From positions 29,935,554-29,999,553 of the forward strand of contig OX485803.1 of the NCBI GenBank assembly GCA_950295325.1: 64,000 bases of DNA, written 5' to 3'. The DNA is from Polytrichum commune. Its lineage: Eukaryota > Streptophyta > Polytrichopsida > Polytrichales > Polytrichaceae. Positions 10,482-21,465 of this stretch are shown here, piece by piece (positions within the stretch are counted from its first letter, which is position 1; every line of letters begins with the position of its first letter). Below the pieces are notes generated by a model. It saw nothing but the letters and a program-made list of their open reading frames with translations, was not told the origin of the DNA and ran no database searches. A program made the position numbers and the translations under genes.

Positions 10482-12332
10482 TGATATAAAATGGGTACAA
10501 AATCAATACAAAATAAAAAGCACATCACGAAAGCAAGATTGCATTAACCTTGAGAGCTCCTCCTCCGAGCTCTCTCTTTTATATCCCAAAGGAACTCATA
10601 GTCTTATCCTTCTTTATTCATAGTATCTAGGAGATACTTTTAGAAGTCTTAAGTCTTACTAATATTAGACTTAAGTTTCATTTTCTATGTACATAGATCT
10701 TTTCACTCTAAATGACGAGGTTGGGTCTACGGACACCTAGTCATCGACAACAATTTCATAATACTCCCCCTAGACACAACGAGTTTAGTTTATATACCAT
10801 GTTGCATTCCCTTGTTAAAAACCTTACCGTGATAAAAAAAAACCTCCTCACAATTGAGGTAAAAAATATCACGAATGAAGGGAAAAATAGTGGAAGGGCC
10901 TAGACATGATTATTTACATGTCAGGTAGGGATGAAAACCTCGGCATCCCTATTCCCTGAACAACTTGCCTATGCCTAGTTGTTGGTTATGACTTAGTGAA
11001 TAAGTCTGCTAGATTATCAGAAGACCTTACTTGCATCACATCTATATATGATCCTAACAATTCATGAGTGAAAAAGAACTTTGGTAAGATGTGTTTGATT
11101 CGATCTCCTTTGATGTAGCCCGCCTTTATCTGAGCAATGCAAGCTGCATTATCTTCATAGATCATTGTTGGAGATTCTCGAACATTGGAAAAACCACAAG
11201 AACCTTTGATGAAGCCATCCACCAGCCTTAGCCAAACGCATTCGCGGGAAGCCTCATGCAGGGCTATGATTTTTTAATGGTTTGACGATGTTGCTACAAT
11301 AATCTGCTTCGTTGATTTCCAAGATATTACTGCTCCTTGTCTAAGGAAAACATAGCCTGTTTGTGATTTTCCTTTATGTGGATCGGAAAGGTAACCTGCA
11401 TCCACGTATCCTTTGATTTTGCTATCCTCTCCAGCTTTATAAAACAATCCTAAATCCTCAGTGCCCATGAGGTATCGTAGGATATGTTTGACATCATTCC
11501 AATGCCATTTTGTTGGCTTAGCACTAAATCTAGCCAATAAATTAACAACAAAAGCAATGTCAGGTCTGGTGCAATTTGCCAAATACATCAATGCACCTAT
11601 TGCCCCCAAATATGGAGCTTCAGGTCCCAAACATTTTTCCCCCTCATCTCATGGTCTAAACTCATCCTTCTTCGGATCCAATGATCGTATCACCATCGGG
11701 GAACTTAGTGGGTGAGCCGCATTTATTGAGAAACACTTGAGTAGCTTTTGAGTATACAAACTCTGATGTAGAAAAATACTTCTTGCAAGATGTTCAATCT
11801 GTAGGCCAAGACAGAAGGTGGTTTCGCCAAGACCTTTCATTTCAAATGCAGTGCTACAAATCCTATATGGAAATATCATATACGCTCTATACTTCTATAC
11901 TATATTTCACTACGCCTTTCTCTCCTTCATATCACGACATCATATTTGGCTACGTATTTCTTTCCTTCATCTCACAACACTCAACAAAAGCACTGTTCAA
12001 CAAAAATCCACTACAAAATCACAACTCCGTTGCTTCGAGCTTCGTGCTGATAACGTGATATAAAACGGGTACAAAATCAATACAAAATAAGAAGCACATC
12101 ACGAAAGCAAGATTGCATTAACCTTGAGAGCTCCTCCTCCGAGCTCTCTCTTTTATATCCCAAAGGAACTCATAGTCTTATCCTTCTTTATCCATAGTAT
12201 CTAGGAGATACTTTTAGAAGTCTTAAGTCTTACTAATCTTAGACTTAAGTTTCCTTTTCTATGTACATAGATCTTTTCACTCTAAATGACGAGGTTGGGT
12301 CTACGGACACCTAGTCATCGACAACAATGTCA
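10482..12332 (-). mobile_element. Internally deleted Ty1/copia element with two 277-bp LTRs
   Basis: LTRs lie at 12,056-12,332 (5') and 10,482-10,758 (3'); in plus orientation both run TGATATAAAA...A(A/G)T(T/G)TCA and both are 277 bp. Next to the 5' LTR the minus strand reads TTATCAGCACGAAGC, a copia-type primer site, then about 170 bp of leader. The body jumps straight to the end of RT and RNase H, so gag, protease, integrase and most of RT are deleted. The 3' polypurine tract is at about 10,763-10,775 (complement of CTCCCCCTAG). No 5-bp target duplication is seen at its edges. Confidence 0.85.
10985..11880 (-). pseudogene. Copia RT C-terminus and RNase H of the minus-strand element
   Basis: Reads MKGLGETTFCLGLQIEHLA, then APYLGAIGALMYLANCTRPD, the DAGYLSDPHKGKSQTGYVFL RNase H block, ALHEASRECVWLRL, MIYEDNAACIAQIK and DVMQVRSSDNLADLFTKS. 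It is better preserved than the plus-strand sister but still has a stop near 11,274 and lacks the catalytic YVDD part, so it cannot be functional. Confidence 0.85.
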
Positions 12333-12359
12333 TAATAATTGTGTCTAGGGGGAGTATTA

Positions 12360-12654
12360 TGACATTGCTATCGATGACTAGGTGTCCGTAGACCCAACCT
12401 CTTCATTTTGGAGTGAAATGATCTATGTACATAGATAAGGAAACTTAAGTCTAAGTTTAGTAAGACTTAAGACTTCTAAAAGTATCTCCTAGATATTATG
12501 GATAAAGAAGGATAAGACTAGGAGTTCCTTTAGGGACATAAAAGAAAGAGCTCGGGGGGGGGGGGGGGGGGGAGGGAGCTCTCAAGGATTATGCAATCTC
12601 GCTTGCGTGATGTGCTTCCAATTTTTGTATTCATTTTGTACCCGTTTTGTAACA
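12360..12654 (+). repeat. Copia LTR, head-to-head with the LTR at 12,056-12,332
   Basis: It begins TGACATTGCTATCGATGACT and repeats, in opposite orientation, the neighbouring LTR. It is directly preceded by the polypurine tract TCTAGGGGGAGTATTA and so is the 3' LTR of the plus-strand copia. Inside it, a CGGAGGAGGAG-type motif of the other LTRs has become a run of 19 G (12,554-12,572). Confidence 0.85.
12554..12572 (+). repeat. Poly-G run of 19 bases
   Basis: Nineteen consecutive G inside a copia LTR, flanked by the short inverted pair GAGCTC / GAGCTC. The sister LTRs have CTCCTCCTCCGAG here (as complement), so this is an expansion. It could fold as a G-quadruplex, or be a sequencing or assembly artefact. 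Confidence 0.9.
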
Positions 12655-13189
12655 ACATCATCCGGTTTTGCTTTATTCATTTGAGGTATATTCTATAGAT
12701 TCCTCTAAAATGATTGGTAATTCATTCTCCTGAAGCCTCAAACTTCAACCGGTTATTTCTCAAACTTAACCCTTAAAGGACATATGCTTTCCCGATACCA
12801 CACCCAAAATATCTTTTAAAATTCATTTTAAGCATGATTAACCAATTAATTTACATAGGCTCTATTCTAAAGAAGTATAGATCTTGCTAAGGTGCTCGAT
12901 TTGGCATTCTAAAAACCCCATTTGGTGCAATGGAGTAGAAGTTTTGAACAAGATTCTCCCAAAATAATACCAAGCCCGTGGGGCAGCATTGTCCTTTAAG
13001 GGTTAACCGGTTTACCTGTAACTAACCACTGGTTCTTCCCGAGTCCTGGTGTGAGGTACACGGCCGGCGGTGTGGAGAAAGTTGTCAAAGTCCTACCTCC
13101 TATTCCCAACACCTCCATACAAGACCTTGAGTATTGATAAGTTCTAAATTTGGAACAACATCAGTAGCAGGCTAGTGGTGCATAACATA

Positions 13190-14169
13190 CAGTCAAGACT
13201 CTATAAATGTTACAGGTTGGGAGTAACAAAAAGTAACACATATAGAATTATAACACGTAACACTTATAGAATTCTTACCGATGATTAATAACATTTATAG
13301 AAATAACACTTAAAATTTCCGTACATGAAGAACATAACGTTTTATAAAAATAAAAGTAAAAATGATAATACATAATTCAACTAAACTAATTGAAAGAAAT
13401 AATCTATATAATAGTAAGTTGACGAGATTCTTCCAACTAAACTAACCGAAAGAAAGAGTCTATGGTAGTATGACGAGAAGCTTCCAAATGATGAGATGAA
13501 ACTTCCTTCTGGAGTAATTGAATGCTCTTGATGTGTGATAGGGCATCATTTGGTCTTTGTTTAAAGTATTTTTTTTCAAAGTCTCTAGAGAACGCTCAAC
13601 AACACTAAATCCTACAACTTCTTCTACCACATCGACCATAACCTCATCAATATCAATTTTTTGATGTTTTGAGGAATACATATCCAAAAACTCCTCATCG
13701 GTAGGTTCATAGGGGTTGTTTAAATCATACTCCATCTCATAATTGAGGTGTTCATGAGCATTCATCACGTCACCCACCTCACTGTCAGATGACAACAACG
13801 TCAGTTGATGAAGTAGAGTAGCAACTTCATCAACCTCTACCAAGCGCCTAGCTTCCTCTATCTCCCTCTCAATAAAGATCGAAAGAAACACCCGTGTGCC
13901 TCCAACAATTTTGAATTGTTCGCAAAGAATATGGGATAAATGTGATTACATTTTAAAAATGTATGCTCTCATATATTATTACCTTGATTTTCTCAAAAAT
14001 TAACACTTATAAAGGTGCAATTAACAAAGAAGGGAGTAGAGCATGTTATAACACTTAACACATAACACTCACTAGTCTTACCAATTGTGTTTTTGTAGGG
14101 GAGTAAAATTTTCTTAACATATATGAAATTATAACGCTTATAGGGGTAACACTTATAGAGTCTTGACTA
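13190..14169 (-). mobile_element. Pogo/Emigrant-like Tc1-mariner element, 980 bp
   Basis: Ends CAGTCAAGACTCTATAA (13,190) and TTATAGAGTCTTGACTA (to 14,169) are inverted repeats of about 24 bp, and TA flanks both sides. The CAGT...CTCTATAA pattern matches Emigrant-type plant pogo elements. It carries a 143-codon ORF on the minus strand. Confidence 0.8.
13460..13891 (-). CDS. Fragment of a pogo-type transposase (C-terminal tail), probably not functional
   Basis: This ORF sits inside the TA-flanked element. It is very acidic in the middle (repeated D/E around TDEEFLDMYSSKH and DIDEVMVDVVEEVV), as are the C-terminal tails of plant pogo/Tigger transposases, but the DDE catalytic core and the N-terminal HTH domains are absent. 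The start shown by the ORF (MFLSIFIEREIEEARRLVEV) is probably internal to the ancestral protein. The assignment rests mainly on the element around it. Confidence 0.45.
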   Translation of the reverse strand: MFLSIFIEREIEEARRLVEVDEVATLLHQLTLLSSDSEVGDVMNAHEHLNYEMEYDLNNPYEPTDEEFLDMYSSKHQKIDIDEVMVDVVEEVVGFSVVERSLETLKKNTLNKDQMMPYHTSRAFNYSRRKFHLIIWKLLVILP

Positions 14170-15635
14170 TATGCCAAATTTCAGATACGTTTGCATGCAA
14201 TGGTAAGGGGGAATTTTGGGCGAGAACGGTCGAGATCCTAGTGTTTCCAAGTTGAACTAGTTACATGTTGACATCCTTCGGTTTCTCTGTATTAATTTGA
14301 GGTATATTTTCTGAATTCCTCTAGAATGATGGGTAGTTTTCCTAAAGCCTTGAACTTCAACTTGTTGTTTCTCAAACTCAACCGGTTCATCTGCAACTAG
14401 CGGTCCGTTCTCCACGTTCATTGCAACCGCGTTCATTTCCTTCTCTGTCGGCTTTCACCATCACCTTCATCACTTCTTGGCTCATTTGGAGCAGAGTGGG
14501 TTGCGTTTGGCCTCTGCTCGTTTCGCCATGACAAGACTCTTTTTGATCGAGGATTCCGACGTTTTTATTTTCATTTTTTACTTTTATTTTATATTAAAAT
14601 TTTGATCAAGGATTCCAATTTTTTTTTTAAAAAAAAATTCTTTCTTTCTTTTTGATCGAGGATTCCGATGTTTTTTTGTTTGTTATGTTTTGCTGTGGGG
14701 TCTTTCTGACTCACTCAAATTTCAAGGTACGTGCTGCTAACTTATACCTTCCTGCATACACTAAATTCTATCTTCATTCAAGTTGCAACATATGATTCAA
14801 GGTCTTGAGGTTTCAGAGGGCGCGAGGGTGGAACTCTTTGTTTCATGGGAAGCAAACGTCTAAAGGATACCTAATCCTGCATGTGTGGACTGACTTCCTC
14901 GCCTACCTGAAAGATAATCTAAGCCTGTATGTGTCGGTTGACTTCTTTGCCTAGAGATGTGAGAGTGTATGAAAAATCTAGCTTTCGTGTAATGTACTAA
15001 GAAGAGACTTGTGGGGTGTGTTGATTCGTGGTAGTGTCTGTTTGATTTAGCTCAATCCGAACTTACGGGCACGAGGGGTTGTCCTTTTCCAGTTTTCGAT
15101 GACCTCATGGCTATAGCTATGGCTATGGCGGCTATGTGAATGTTTCAGCCATTAACTTCTCAATATAACAAGAAGAGACTTGTGGGTTATTTTGCTTCGT
15201 GGTAGTGTCTGTTTGTTTTAGTTCAGTACAGAAGCAGCAATAGCAACAGCAAACGTGGAATCTTCGCATCTTTCTGGGGAAGGATTGAATTGATTTTGTT
15301 CGGACGAAGAAGTCATTTTAGCCATTTCTGGTGGAGGAGTTCACATTAGAAGTTCGTCCTTTGCCAGCTTACATAATATGTATTTCCAATTGGGGCTCTG
15401 GTGGATCTCCAAGGGCTTGGTAGGAGTGAAAGAAGATGGCGTCCGCCTCTACAACTGCTGTTATACAACCTCGAAGCAATGATCCTCAATTTAAAGGGTG
15501 CGCACGACCTTGAGCCTTCAACCTTTCAATGTTCCGTTTTCCTAATCTCAAGTTCGGAACGATTCTTAATAAATACAGACCTGCTTTAACATGTGATTCT
15601 TTTATGATGCACAATATCTACTGTAATGGGAAATG
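14170..15635. other. Intergenic stretch with small duplications, no gene recognised
   Basis: It holds three copies of TTTTGATC(G/A)AGGATTCC (14,541; 14,603; 14,648) and a tandem pair at about 14,998-15,060 and 15,168-15,232 (AAGAAGAGACTTGTGGG, TTCGTGGTAGTGTCTGTTTG). ORFs are short and match nothing I know. Confidence 0.6.
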
Positions 15636-15860
15636 GTTAAGGCACCTGATAATGAGGACCCTCACCTTGCAACACTCTTCATTCACAATGCTTATTTGTG
15701 CCAGCTGCGTCACCTTGAGAAATTTAGATTTGATCACTCCTGTCATAACCATGTTCTTTCCTGCTCTGTACATACTAATTTACAACTACTCACACCACGT
15801 AATTGTTTTTTCAAAAGTACTTCTTGCAGACCACAAAACAGGGTAGTCGTGCTCCTTGGT
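15636..15860 (+). pseudogene. Cation-chloride cotransporter (CCC) exon fragment, copy 1
   Basis: In shifting frames it reads DNEDPHLATLF and RNLDLITPVITMFF, the membrane segment that in plant CCC proteins follows the SLTGAPRLLAAIANDD motif. CCC proteins move K+ or Na+ with Cl- across membranes. Here the exon starts abruptly at the edge of the duplicated unit, so the preceding SLTGAP part seen in copies 2 and 3 is missing, and frames are broken. It cannot make a transporter. Confidence 0.7.
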
Positions 15861-16162
15861 CCCGGAAAACTGGAATTGTTGTCCTTTACAGACACACCAT
15901 ACCTTTTCAACACCCAAACATTTCAACAAGTGCTAATACAACAAGAACAGATTTATTATAAGCTCCGCATTACATCGTGCTTTTACTTGAAAATAAGACA
16001 CAGTTCCGGAACACAACGAAGAGTATGTAGAGAGAAACTGCATAACAATTGGCCATATCTATCCCCAGCCAGTACAGATCCTACTACATGCTCAAAACCA
16101 TCTTCGATCGTTTCGTGAAACTACCATCGCAGCGCCACCTCGACCTTCAGAATCATAAATGA

Positions 16163-16595
16163 TCAGTAGGGAAATGTGTAACCTGCACAGACAAAGGGCC
16201 AACAATTTGAGATATATAATACAACATCAACGAGGCTATTATCATGCCACGAGAGAAAGAATAAAAGTCGCAGCAGAGAGGAACTCACGTCCACACTTGA
16301 ACCCACGAAGATCCCGGCGCCCGCATTTCTTTGGGAGCTGCAACCCATTCTGCACCATCTGTGCAGGAAATGAGGACGACTTCAGCTGGTTACACATGCA
16401 GTTCTTGTCCGCAGCCCTCACAATGTTGCAGCACCTTGCGGATGGCGGTGGAGGGCGCGCACCCTGGATGGCACTCAGACAAGGCAGAAGCGTGTTGGGG
16501 TTGCACACACCCGCGGCGCTGGCTGATTCCGTCACCATGGCCAACACGACGAGAACACAAAAGCTTGCAGCGGCAATGTGCTTCAACCCAGCCAT
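16163..16595 (-). CDS. nsLTP/DIR1-like lipid-transfer protein, gene 1 (minus member of U1)
   Basis: Two exons: 16,595-16,289 (307 nt, donor GTGAGT) and 16,182-16,163 (20 nt, after CTGTGCAG). The product has 108 residues. It starts MAGLKHIAAASFCVLVVLAM, a signal peptide likely cleaved after SASA, so the protein is secreted. The mature part has the eight-cysteine pattern: CNPNTLLPC, CC after PPPPSAR, CMC after AADKN, LPKKCG, and FKCG; the second exon adds YTFPY-stop. Small nsLTPs bind lipids in a cysteine-knotted helical pocket and act in cuticle formation, signalling or defence. I chose the MAG start because it begins the hydrophobic leader; an upstream in-frame ATG adds a non-leader extension. 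It is transcribed away from gene 2. Confidence 0.85.
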
Positions 16596-17515
16596 TGTTA
16601 CTTTAGACCTTGATTCTTGCACACAACAACCGGACGATTGCAACACTGTTGAGAAGGGGTGAAGGCAGTGTTGGTTGTTATTGAACAATTGCTTCGACAC
16701 CATTTTATGGAGTTTGAACACAGATGCATGGTCGCTCTTAGATGTAAGTTAAAAAATAAATGAAACCACCTAACCCACCTAATTGGCTACCCACATCCCT
16801 AATTGATGCGCTTCACCAGATTCGAGCCTCTCTACCAATCTGTCAGAATTCCTAATCAACAATTGCAGTGGTGTAGGCGAGGTGGAGGTGGAGGTGGAGT
16901 TGATATGTCATCAATGCGATAGCCAAGGGTGCAGGCCTTGTGGGAATATAGACCCTGACTGCCTGTAGAAACGAAATTTGTCCTACATAGCCTTACATCT
17001 CAGAACTGCATTTTAAGCCAAAACAACTAATTCAATGCGATCTAGATAAAAGTTGAATTGGAGAGGTCCTGATGATGTTTAGTTCTGTTCAGTTCGGGTC
17101 CATCCATTGCTGTTGGCGAAATGGAGCTGCCAAACCTGTATTGTAAGCCTTAGCGAAATCACTCCGAAGCCATCATTCAAGGGAAATGGGAAGACAGGAA
17201 TCTTGGAAAGTCTTTCTACCTGGTTGTTGCTGTCAGAACCTCTTCATGACGAACACCAACTCACAACATCTACAGCCTAGGGAGATAGAGCGTTGATACA
17301 TGATGAGAGTTGACGTTTGATCATTCTGGAAAATTCGCGGAAGGGTTGCGAAGGGTTAATATAGGATCGATATAAGGATACCACCATGCGAGGACCATCA
17401 CACTCGATAATCATTGCAGATCACGGTGAGCTCGAAGACTTCTGGTGCTCCGCATTGCCGCAATACTGCTTGCGGTACCTGAGTTGGGATTCTAGAAAAG
17501 CTGTCACGTGGAGCA
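16596..17515. promoter_or_regulatory. Shared upstream region of a divergent nsLTP pair (U1)
   Basis: Genes 1 and 2 are head to head, 920 bp apart between start codons. A TATA-like TATAAGG lies at 17,371-17,377, placing plus transcription near 17,400, just past an out-of-frame ATG (17,386) that would otherwise open a long overlapping uORF. Toward gene 1 the minus strand has TTATTTTTTAAC at about 16,748-16,760. A GGTGGA repeat (about 16,879-16,900) has three units here and four in U2 and U3. Matching regions are 20,540-21,465 and 36,301-37,229, with TATAACG in place of TATAAGG. Confidence 0.55.
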
Positions 17516-18013
17516 ATGGCAAGATTCAGTGGAGCGCTAGCTGTGATCATGTGTGTACTTCTGGCCTTCACTTTCATGGCGGAATCCACCGGTGCCACCG
17601 GCATCTGCAACCCCAACTCGCTGCTCCCCTGTCTGAGTGCCATCCAGGGTGCGCACCCTCGACCGCCATCCGCACTGTGCTGCAACGTGGTGAGGACCGT
17701 CGACAAGAACTGCATGTGTAACCAGCTGAAGTCATCCTCATTCCCTGCGCAGATGGTGCACAATGCCATCCAGCTCCCGAAGAAGTGCGGTCGGTGGGAT
17801 CTCCGTGGCTTCAAATGTGGACGTGAGTGAATCAGTGTCTCTCTCGCCTTTCATCATCCCAACTTTGATGTCGTAGCATGCCTCAAGTGAAAGTGTTGGT
17901 TTTTTTTTCAAGCATAGATTGGTAGGTATATTGACAACGTGCTATTCCTTGTAGATGTGGCCTCTGACGTGAACGTTTTTTTGCCCTCTCCAGGTTACAC
18001 ATTCCCTTACTGA
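17516..18013 (+). CDS. nsLTP/DIR1-like lipid-transfer protein, gene 2 (plus member of U1)
   Basis: Exons 17,516-17,822 (307 nt, donor GTGAGT) and 17,994-18,013 (20 nt, after CTCTCCAG), product 108 residues. The leader MARFSGALAVIMCVLLAFTF is a clear secretion signal. Cysteines follow the eight-Cys nsLTP order: CNPNSLLPC, CC in SALCCNVV, CMC in KNCMCNQLK, KKCG, FKCG. The tail YTFPY is the same as in gene 1, and both genes split the same Arg codon, so the two subfamilies arose from one gene by inverted duplication before the unit itself was copied. It looks intact and is the best candidate for an active plus-strand member. Confidence 0.85.
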
Positions 18014-19010
18014 AAGATTCGCAAGGCGTTGTGATGAGTCTCTTTGGCCGTTGTTGATCCCCTTGTAGGCCTGGTTGGGCGGCTGATGAGTTAGGGCTTG
18101 GTTTTGCAACACCCACTTCGTGCCTCTATTTGTTGCACGTTGTAATCCTGAGAAATGTACTGAGGCTCATTATGAATTAATATACGTGATCATAATTATA
18201 TGATACATAGCTTCTTCTTATCATTATACCCTTTCAATACATCAATCACCTCTGATATTGTCGGCGTTGACTAATTGGGGTGCTCGGTTTAGAGTCAAGT
18301 CTTTGTTCAAGGATGAGATTTCACCAAGGTTTCAGTGTACCATGGTTTTGAACCAAAAGTGTTGTATGCATTTAAAAGTGTTTTCCTTGTAAGTTTATCC
18401 AAAACATTCTCACCTCTCAAAGACTTTCTTCATCTTCTTCATCGACACTCTACAACCCAATGCTGGATCCAAGTTTCATTCCAAAATCGGAGAATTCACC
18501 TTCCCATTACCACTCAGTGGGGTCCTACTCTTTGTGGTAAATATTTTAAAAGAGGTTACATGATGTACGTGGCTAAACTCTCTTAACAACAACTTTTTAA
18601 CATAGACACAACGCTTTATGACCACCACTTTTGCTCATGGTGGGTAAACAACATAATAATACATTTGTGACACCCTTGCAATAATTTTGCTATGGTTTTG
18701 AGAGTTTTGACACAACCGCGACACTTTCTCACACCCACAAACCGTGCCAAAATTGTTGCAAATACGCACCAACTATGTTGCACTTTATGGCCCTAGGTAC
18801 TAAACATGTTCATTGGAATTCGGAGTACTTTAGCATCCTGACCTTCACTGGGTGCAATTTACTGTCCGTTGTTTCTTCCAACATTGTGCACTTAGGTGCA
18901 TGATAAGTTCCTATGGGAGTAGCCTATGGTGGTGATATTTTTCAGAATTCTGGTATTGAGGCAGGTGGTCTTCAATCATGCTGGGCGCAACAAGCAAGTA
19001 GCAAGAGATC

Positions 19011-19800
19011 GTGTCGGGTGACAGTTCACCCTTCAATTCTTCCAGGAATCTACTTGGCTTGTTCTTTCCCACCGAAACTGGGAAAATGGCAGACTCAAAT
19101 CGTTCAGCTTCTCTCAAGGATACCCAACGTTCAATCCCCAAAGGAACCCTTCTATTTGCTATTGGTGTAACCACTGCTCTATATATATCTGGTCTCTGTA
19201 TTCATGTTTGGAGCTGTTGCTACTCGAGATCAACTCTTGACGGACAGGTGAATGCTCTGTTGTGCGCTTCATTCTTTAGTTTTGTTTTAGCCAGCAGACT
19301 AGTTGCAGACTTACCTATAATCCCTCTTTGGCTGGAATGTTGACGTTAATAGAGGACGGCCTCTTCTCTTATTGTACGATTCTAGTGTGCACCACTGGCT
19401 GTATGGGATCCTAAAGTGGTGTTTATATTTCGAGGTTATGGACAGCAACAATTGCATCACCAGTGCCATGAGTCGTTCAAGATACGTTAATCTTTCCACT
19501 CTTGGAGCGGCTCCTTAGAGTTTGACAGGGGCTCCTCGCCTTCTTGCGGCAATAGCCAATGATGATATCATCCCTGTATTGAAGTACTTTAAGGCACCTG
19601 ATGATGGGGACCCTCACCTTGCAACACTCTTCATTCACAATGCTTTATTGTGCCAGCTGCGTCACCTTGGGAATTTTAGATTTTATCACTCCTGTCATAA
19701 CCATGTTCTTTCCTGCGCTGTACATACTAATTTACAACTACTCACACCACGTAATTGTTTTTTCAAAAGTGATTCTTGCAGACCAAAAAATAGGGTAGTT
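19011..19800 (+). pseudogene. Cation-chloride cotransporter (CCC) gene remnant, copy 2 (two exons)
   Basis: The first exon (to 19,247, donor GTGAAT) reads [20 protein letters not shown] and [16 protein letters not shown], matching the plant CCC core GLFFPAVTGxMAGSNRS. A 4-bp TATA insertion near 19,180 then breaks the frame that in copy 3 continues [16 protein letters not shown]. The second exon (about 19,436-19,800) reads LWTATIA, VNLSTLGAAP, a TAG stop, SLTGAPRLLAAIANDDIIPV, and LDFITPVITMFF in another frame. The AVTGIMAG ion-path motif has become TETGKMAD. Several lesions, so a dead fragment of a K+/Na+-Cl- symporter. No other CCC exons are seen. Confidence 0.82.
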
Positions 19801-20106
19801 GTGCTCCTTGGTCCCGGAAAACTGGAATTGTTGACCTTTACAGACACACCATACCTTTTCAACACGCAAACATTTCAACAAATGCTAATACAACAAGAAC
19901 ATATTTATTATAAGCTCCACATTATATCGTGCTTTTACTTGAAAATAAGACACAGTTCCGGAACACAACGAAGAGTATGTAGAGAGAAACTGCATAACAA
20001 TTGCCCATATCTATCCCCAGCCAGTACAGATATGCTCAAAACCATCTTCGATCGTTTCGTGAAACTACCATCGCAGCGCCACCTCGACCTTCAGAATCAT
20101 AAATGA

Positions 20107-20539
20107 TTAGTAAGGAAATGTGTAACCTGCACAGACAAAGGGCCAACAGTTTGAGATATGTACTACAACATCAACGAGGTTATTATCATGCCATGAGAGA
20201 AAGAATTAAAGTCGCAGCAGAGAGGAACTCACGTCCACACTTGAACCCACGAAGATCCCGGCGCCCGCATTTCTTTGGGAGCTGCAACCCATTCTGCACC
20301 ATCTGTGCAGGAAATGAGGACGACTTCAGCTGGTTACACATGCAGTTCTTGTCCGCAGCCCTCACAACGTTGCAGCACCTTGCGGATGGCGGTGGAGGGC
20401 GCGCACCCTGGATGGCACTCAGACAAGGCAAAAGCGTGTTGGGGTTGCACACACCCGCGGCGCTGGCTGATTCCGTCACCATGGCCAACACGACGAGAAC
20501 ACAAAAGCTCGCACCCGCAATGTGCTTCAACCCAGCCAT
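20107..20539 (-). CDS. nsLTP/DIR1-like lipid-transfer protein, gene 3 (minus member of U2)
   Basis: Exons 20,539-20,233 (307 nt) and 20,126-20,107 (20 nt) give 108 residues. Leader MAGLKHIAGASFCVLVVLAM, then all eight cysteines (CNPNTLLPC, CC, CMC, KKCG, FKCG). It differs from gene 1 in a few residues (A to G in the leader, CCNVV for CCNIV) and ends in TAA instead of TGA. Splice signals match those of gene 1. Probably functional. Confidence 0.83.
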
Positions 20540-21465
20540 TGTTACTTTAGACCTTGATTCTTGCACACAATCAACCGGACGATAACAACACTGTCGAGAA
20601 GGGGTGAAGGCAATGTTGGTTGTTATTGAACAATTGCTTCGACACCATTTTATGGAGTTTGTACACAGATGCATGGTCGCTCTTAGATGTAAGTTAAAAA
20701 ATAAATGAAACCACCTAACCCACCTAATTGGCTACCCACATCCCTAATTGGTGCGCTTCACCAGATTCGAGCCTCTCTACCAATTTGTCAGAATTCCTAA
20801 TTAACAATTGCAGTGGTGTAGGCGAGGTGGAGGTGGAGGTGGAGGTGGAGTTGATATGTCATCAATGCGATAGCCAAGGGTGCAGGCCTTGTGGGAATAT
20901 AGACCCTGACTGCCTGTAGAAACGAAATTTCTCCTACATGGCCTTACATTTCATGGCCATGCAAAGTCAGAATTGCATTTTAAGCCAAAACAACTAATTC
21001 AATGCGATTTAGATAAAAGTTGAATTGGAGAAATCCTGATGATGTTTAGTTCTGTTCAGTTCGGGTCCATCCATTGCTGTTGGCGAACTGGAGCTGCCAA
21101 ACCTGTATTGTAAGCCTTAGCGAAATCACTCCGAAGCCATCATTCAAGGGAAATGGGAAGACAGGAATCTTGGAAAGTCTTTCTACCTGGTTGTTGCTGT
21201 CAGAACCTCTTCATGACGAACATCAACTCACAATATCTACAGCCGAGGCAGATAGGGCGTTGACGTTTCATCATTCTGAGAAGTTCGTGGAAGGGTTGGG
21301 ACGGGTTGGTATAGCATCGATATAACGATACCACCATGCGAGGATCATCCCACTCGATCATCATTGCAGATCACGGTGAGCTCCAAGACTTCTTGTGCTC
21401 CGCATTGCCGCAATACTGCTTGCGGTACCTGAGTTGGGATTCTAGAAAAGCTGTCACATGGAGCA

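Larger units (their letters stand above)
7690..12654 (+). mobile_element. Ty1/copia remnant (RT-RNase H plus 3' LTR), split by two later insertions
   Basis: Three plus-strand pieces belong to one copia element. 7,690-7,756 reads HAGRMWYKRLRDFLIDWGLK of the reverse transcriptase. After the nested hAT-like insertion it resumes at 9,343 with FPCIFIKRTHTKLVIVAVYV, the catalytic YVDDLN, then RNase H to 10,296. A polypurine tract (TCTAGGGGGAG, 12,344-12,354) and a 3' LTR (12,360-12,654) follow the minus-strand copia that occupies 10,482-12,332. No 5' LTR, gag, protease or integrase is visible upstream of 7,690. Stops at 9,728-9,730, 9,780 and 10,107 show it is dead. Confidence 0.85.
12680..14397. 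repeat. Diverged direct repeats flanking the pogo-like element
   Basis: 12,680-12,775 and 14,296-14,397 share ATTTGAGGTATATT, AATTCCTCTA(A/G)AATGAT, AAGCCT.GAACTTCAAC and TTTCTCAAACT.AACC. They may be remains of two LTRs or an old local duplication. The sequence between has no coding match except the pogo-like element. Confidence 0.5.
15636..18534. repeat. nsLTP-pair unit, copy U1
   Basis: Homologous to U2 (19,585-22,470) and U3 (35,345-38,246). The unit holds the 3' part of a CCC exon, a minus nsLTP gene, a shared promoter region of about 920 bp and a plus nsLTP gene. U1 lacks a short insert containing TTTCATGGCCATG that U2 and U3 share near 20,950 and 36,715, so U1 is the outgroup. Confidence 0.9.

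Noticed and set aside
16159-17814. Long ORFs antisense to the nsLTP exons (for example 16,159-16,662 plus and 17,398-17,814 minus, repeated in U2 and U3)
   Set aside because: They are open only because the opposite strand codes for a GC-rich, cysteine-rich protein. They have no leader, no splice logic and no domain.
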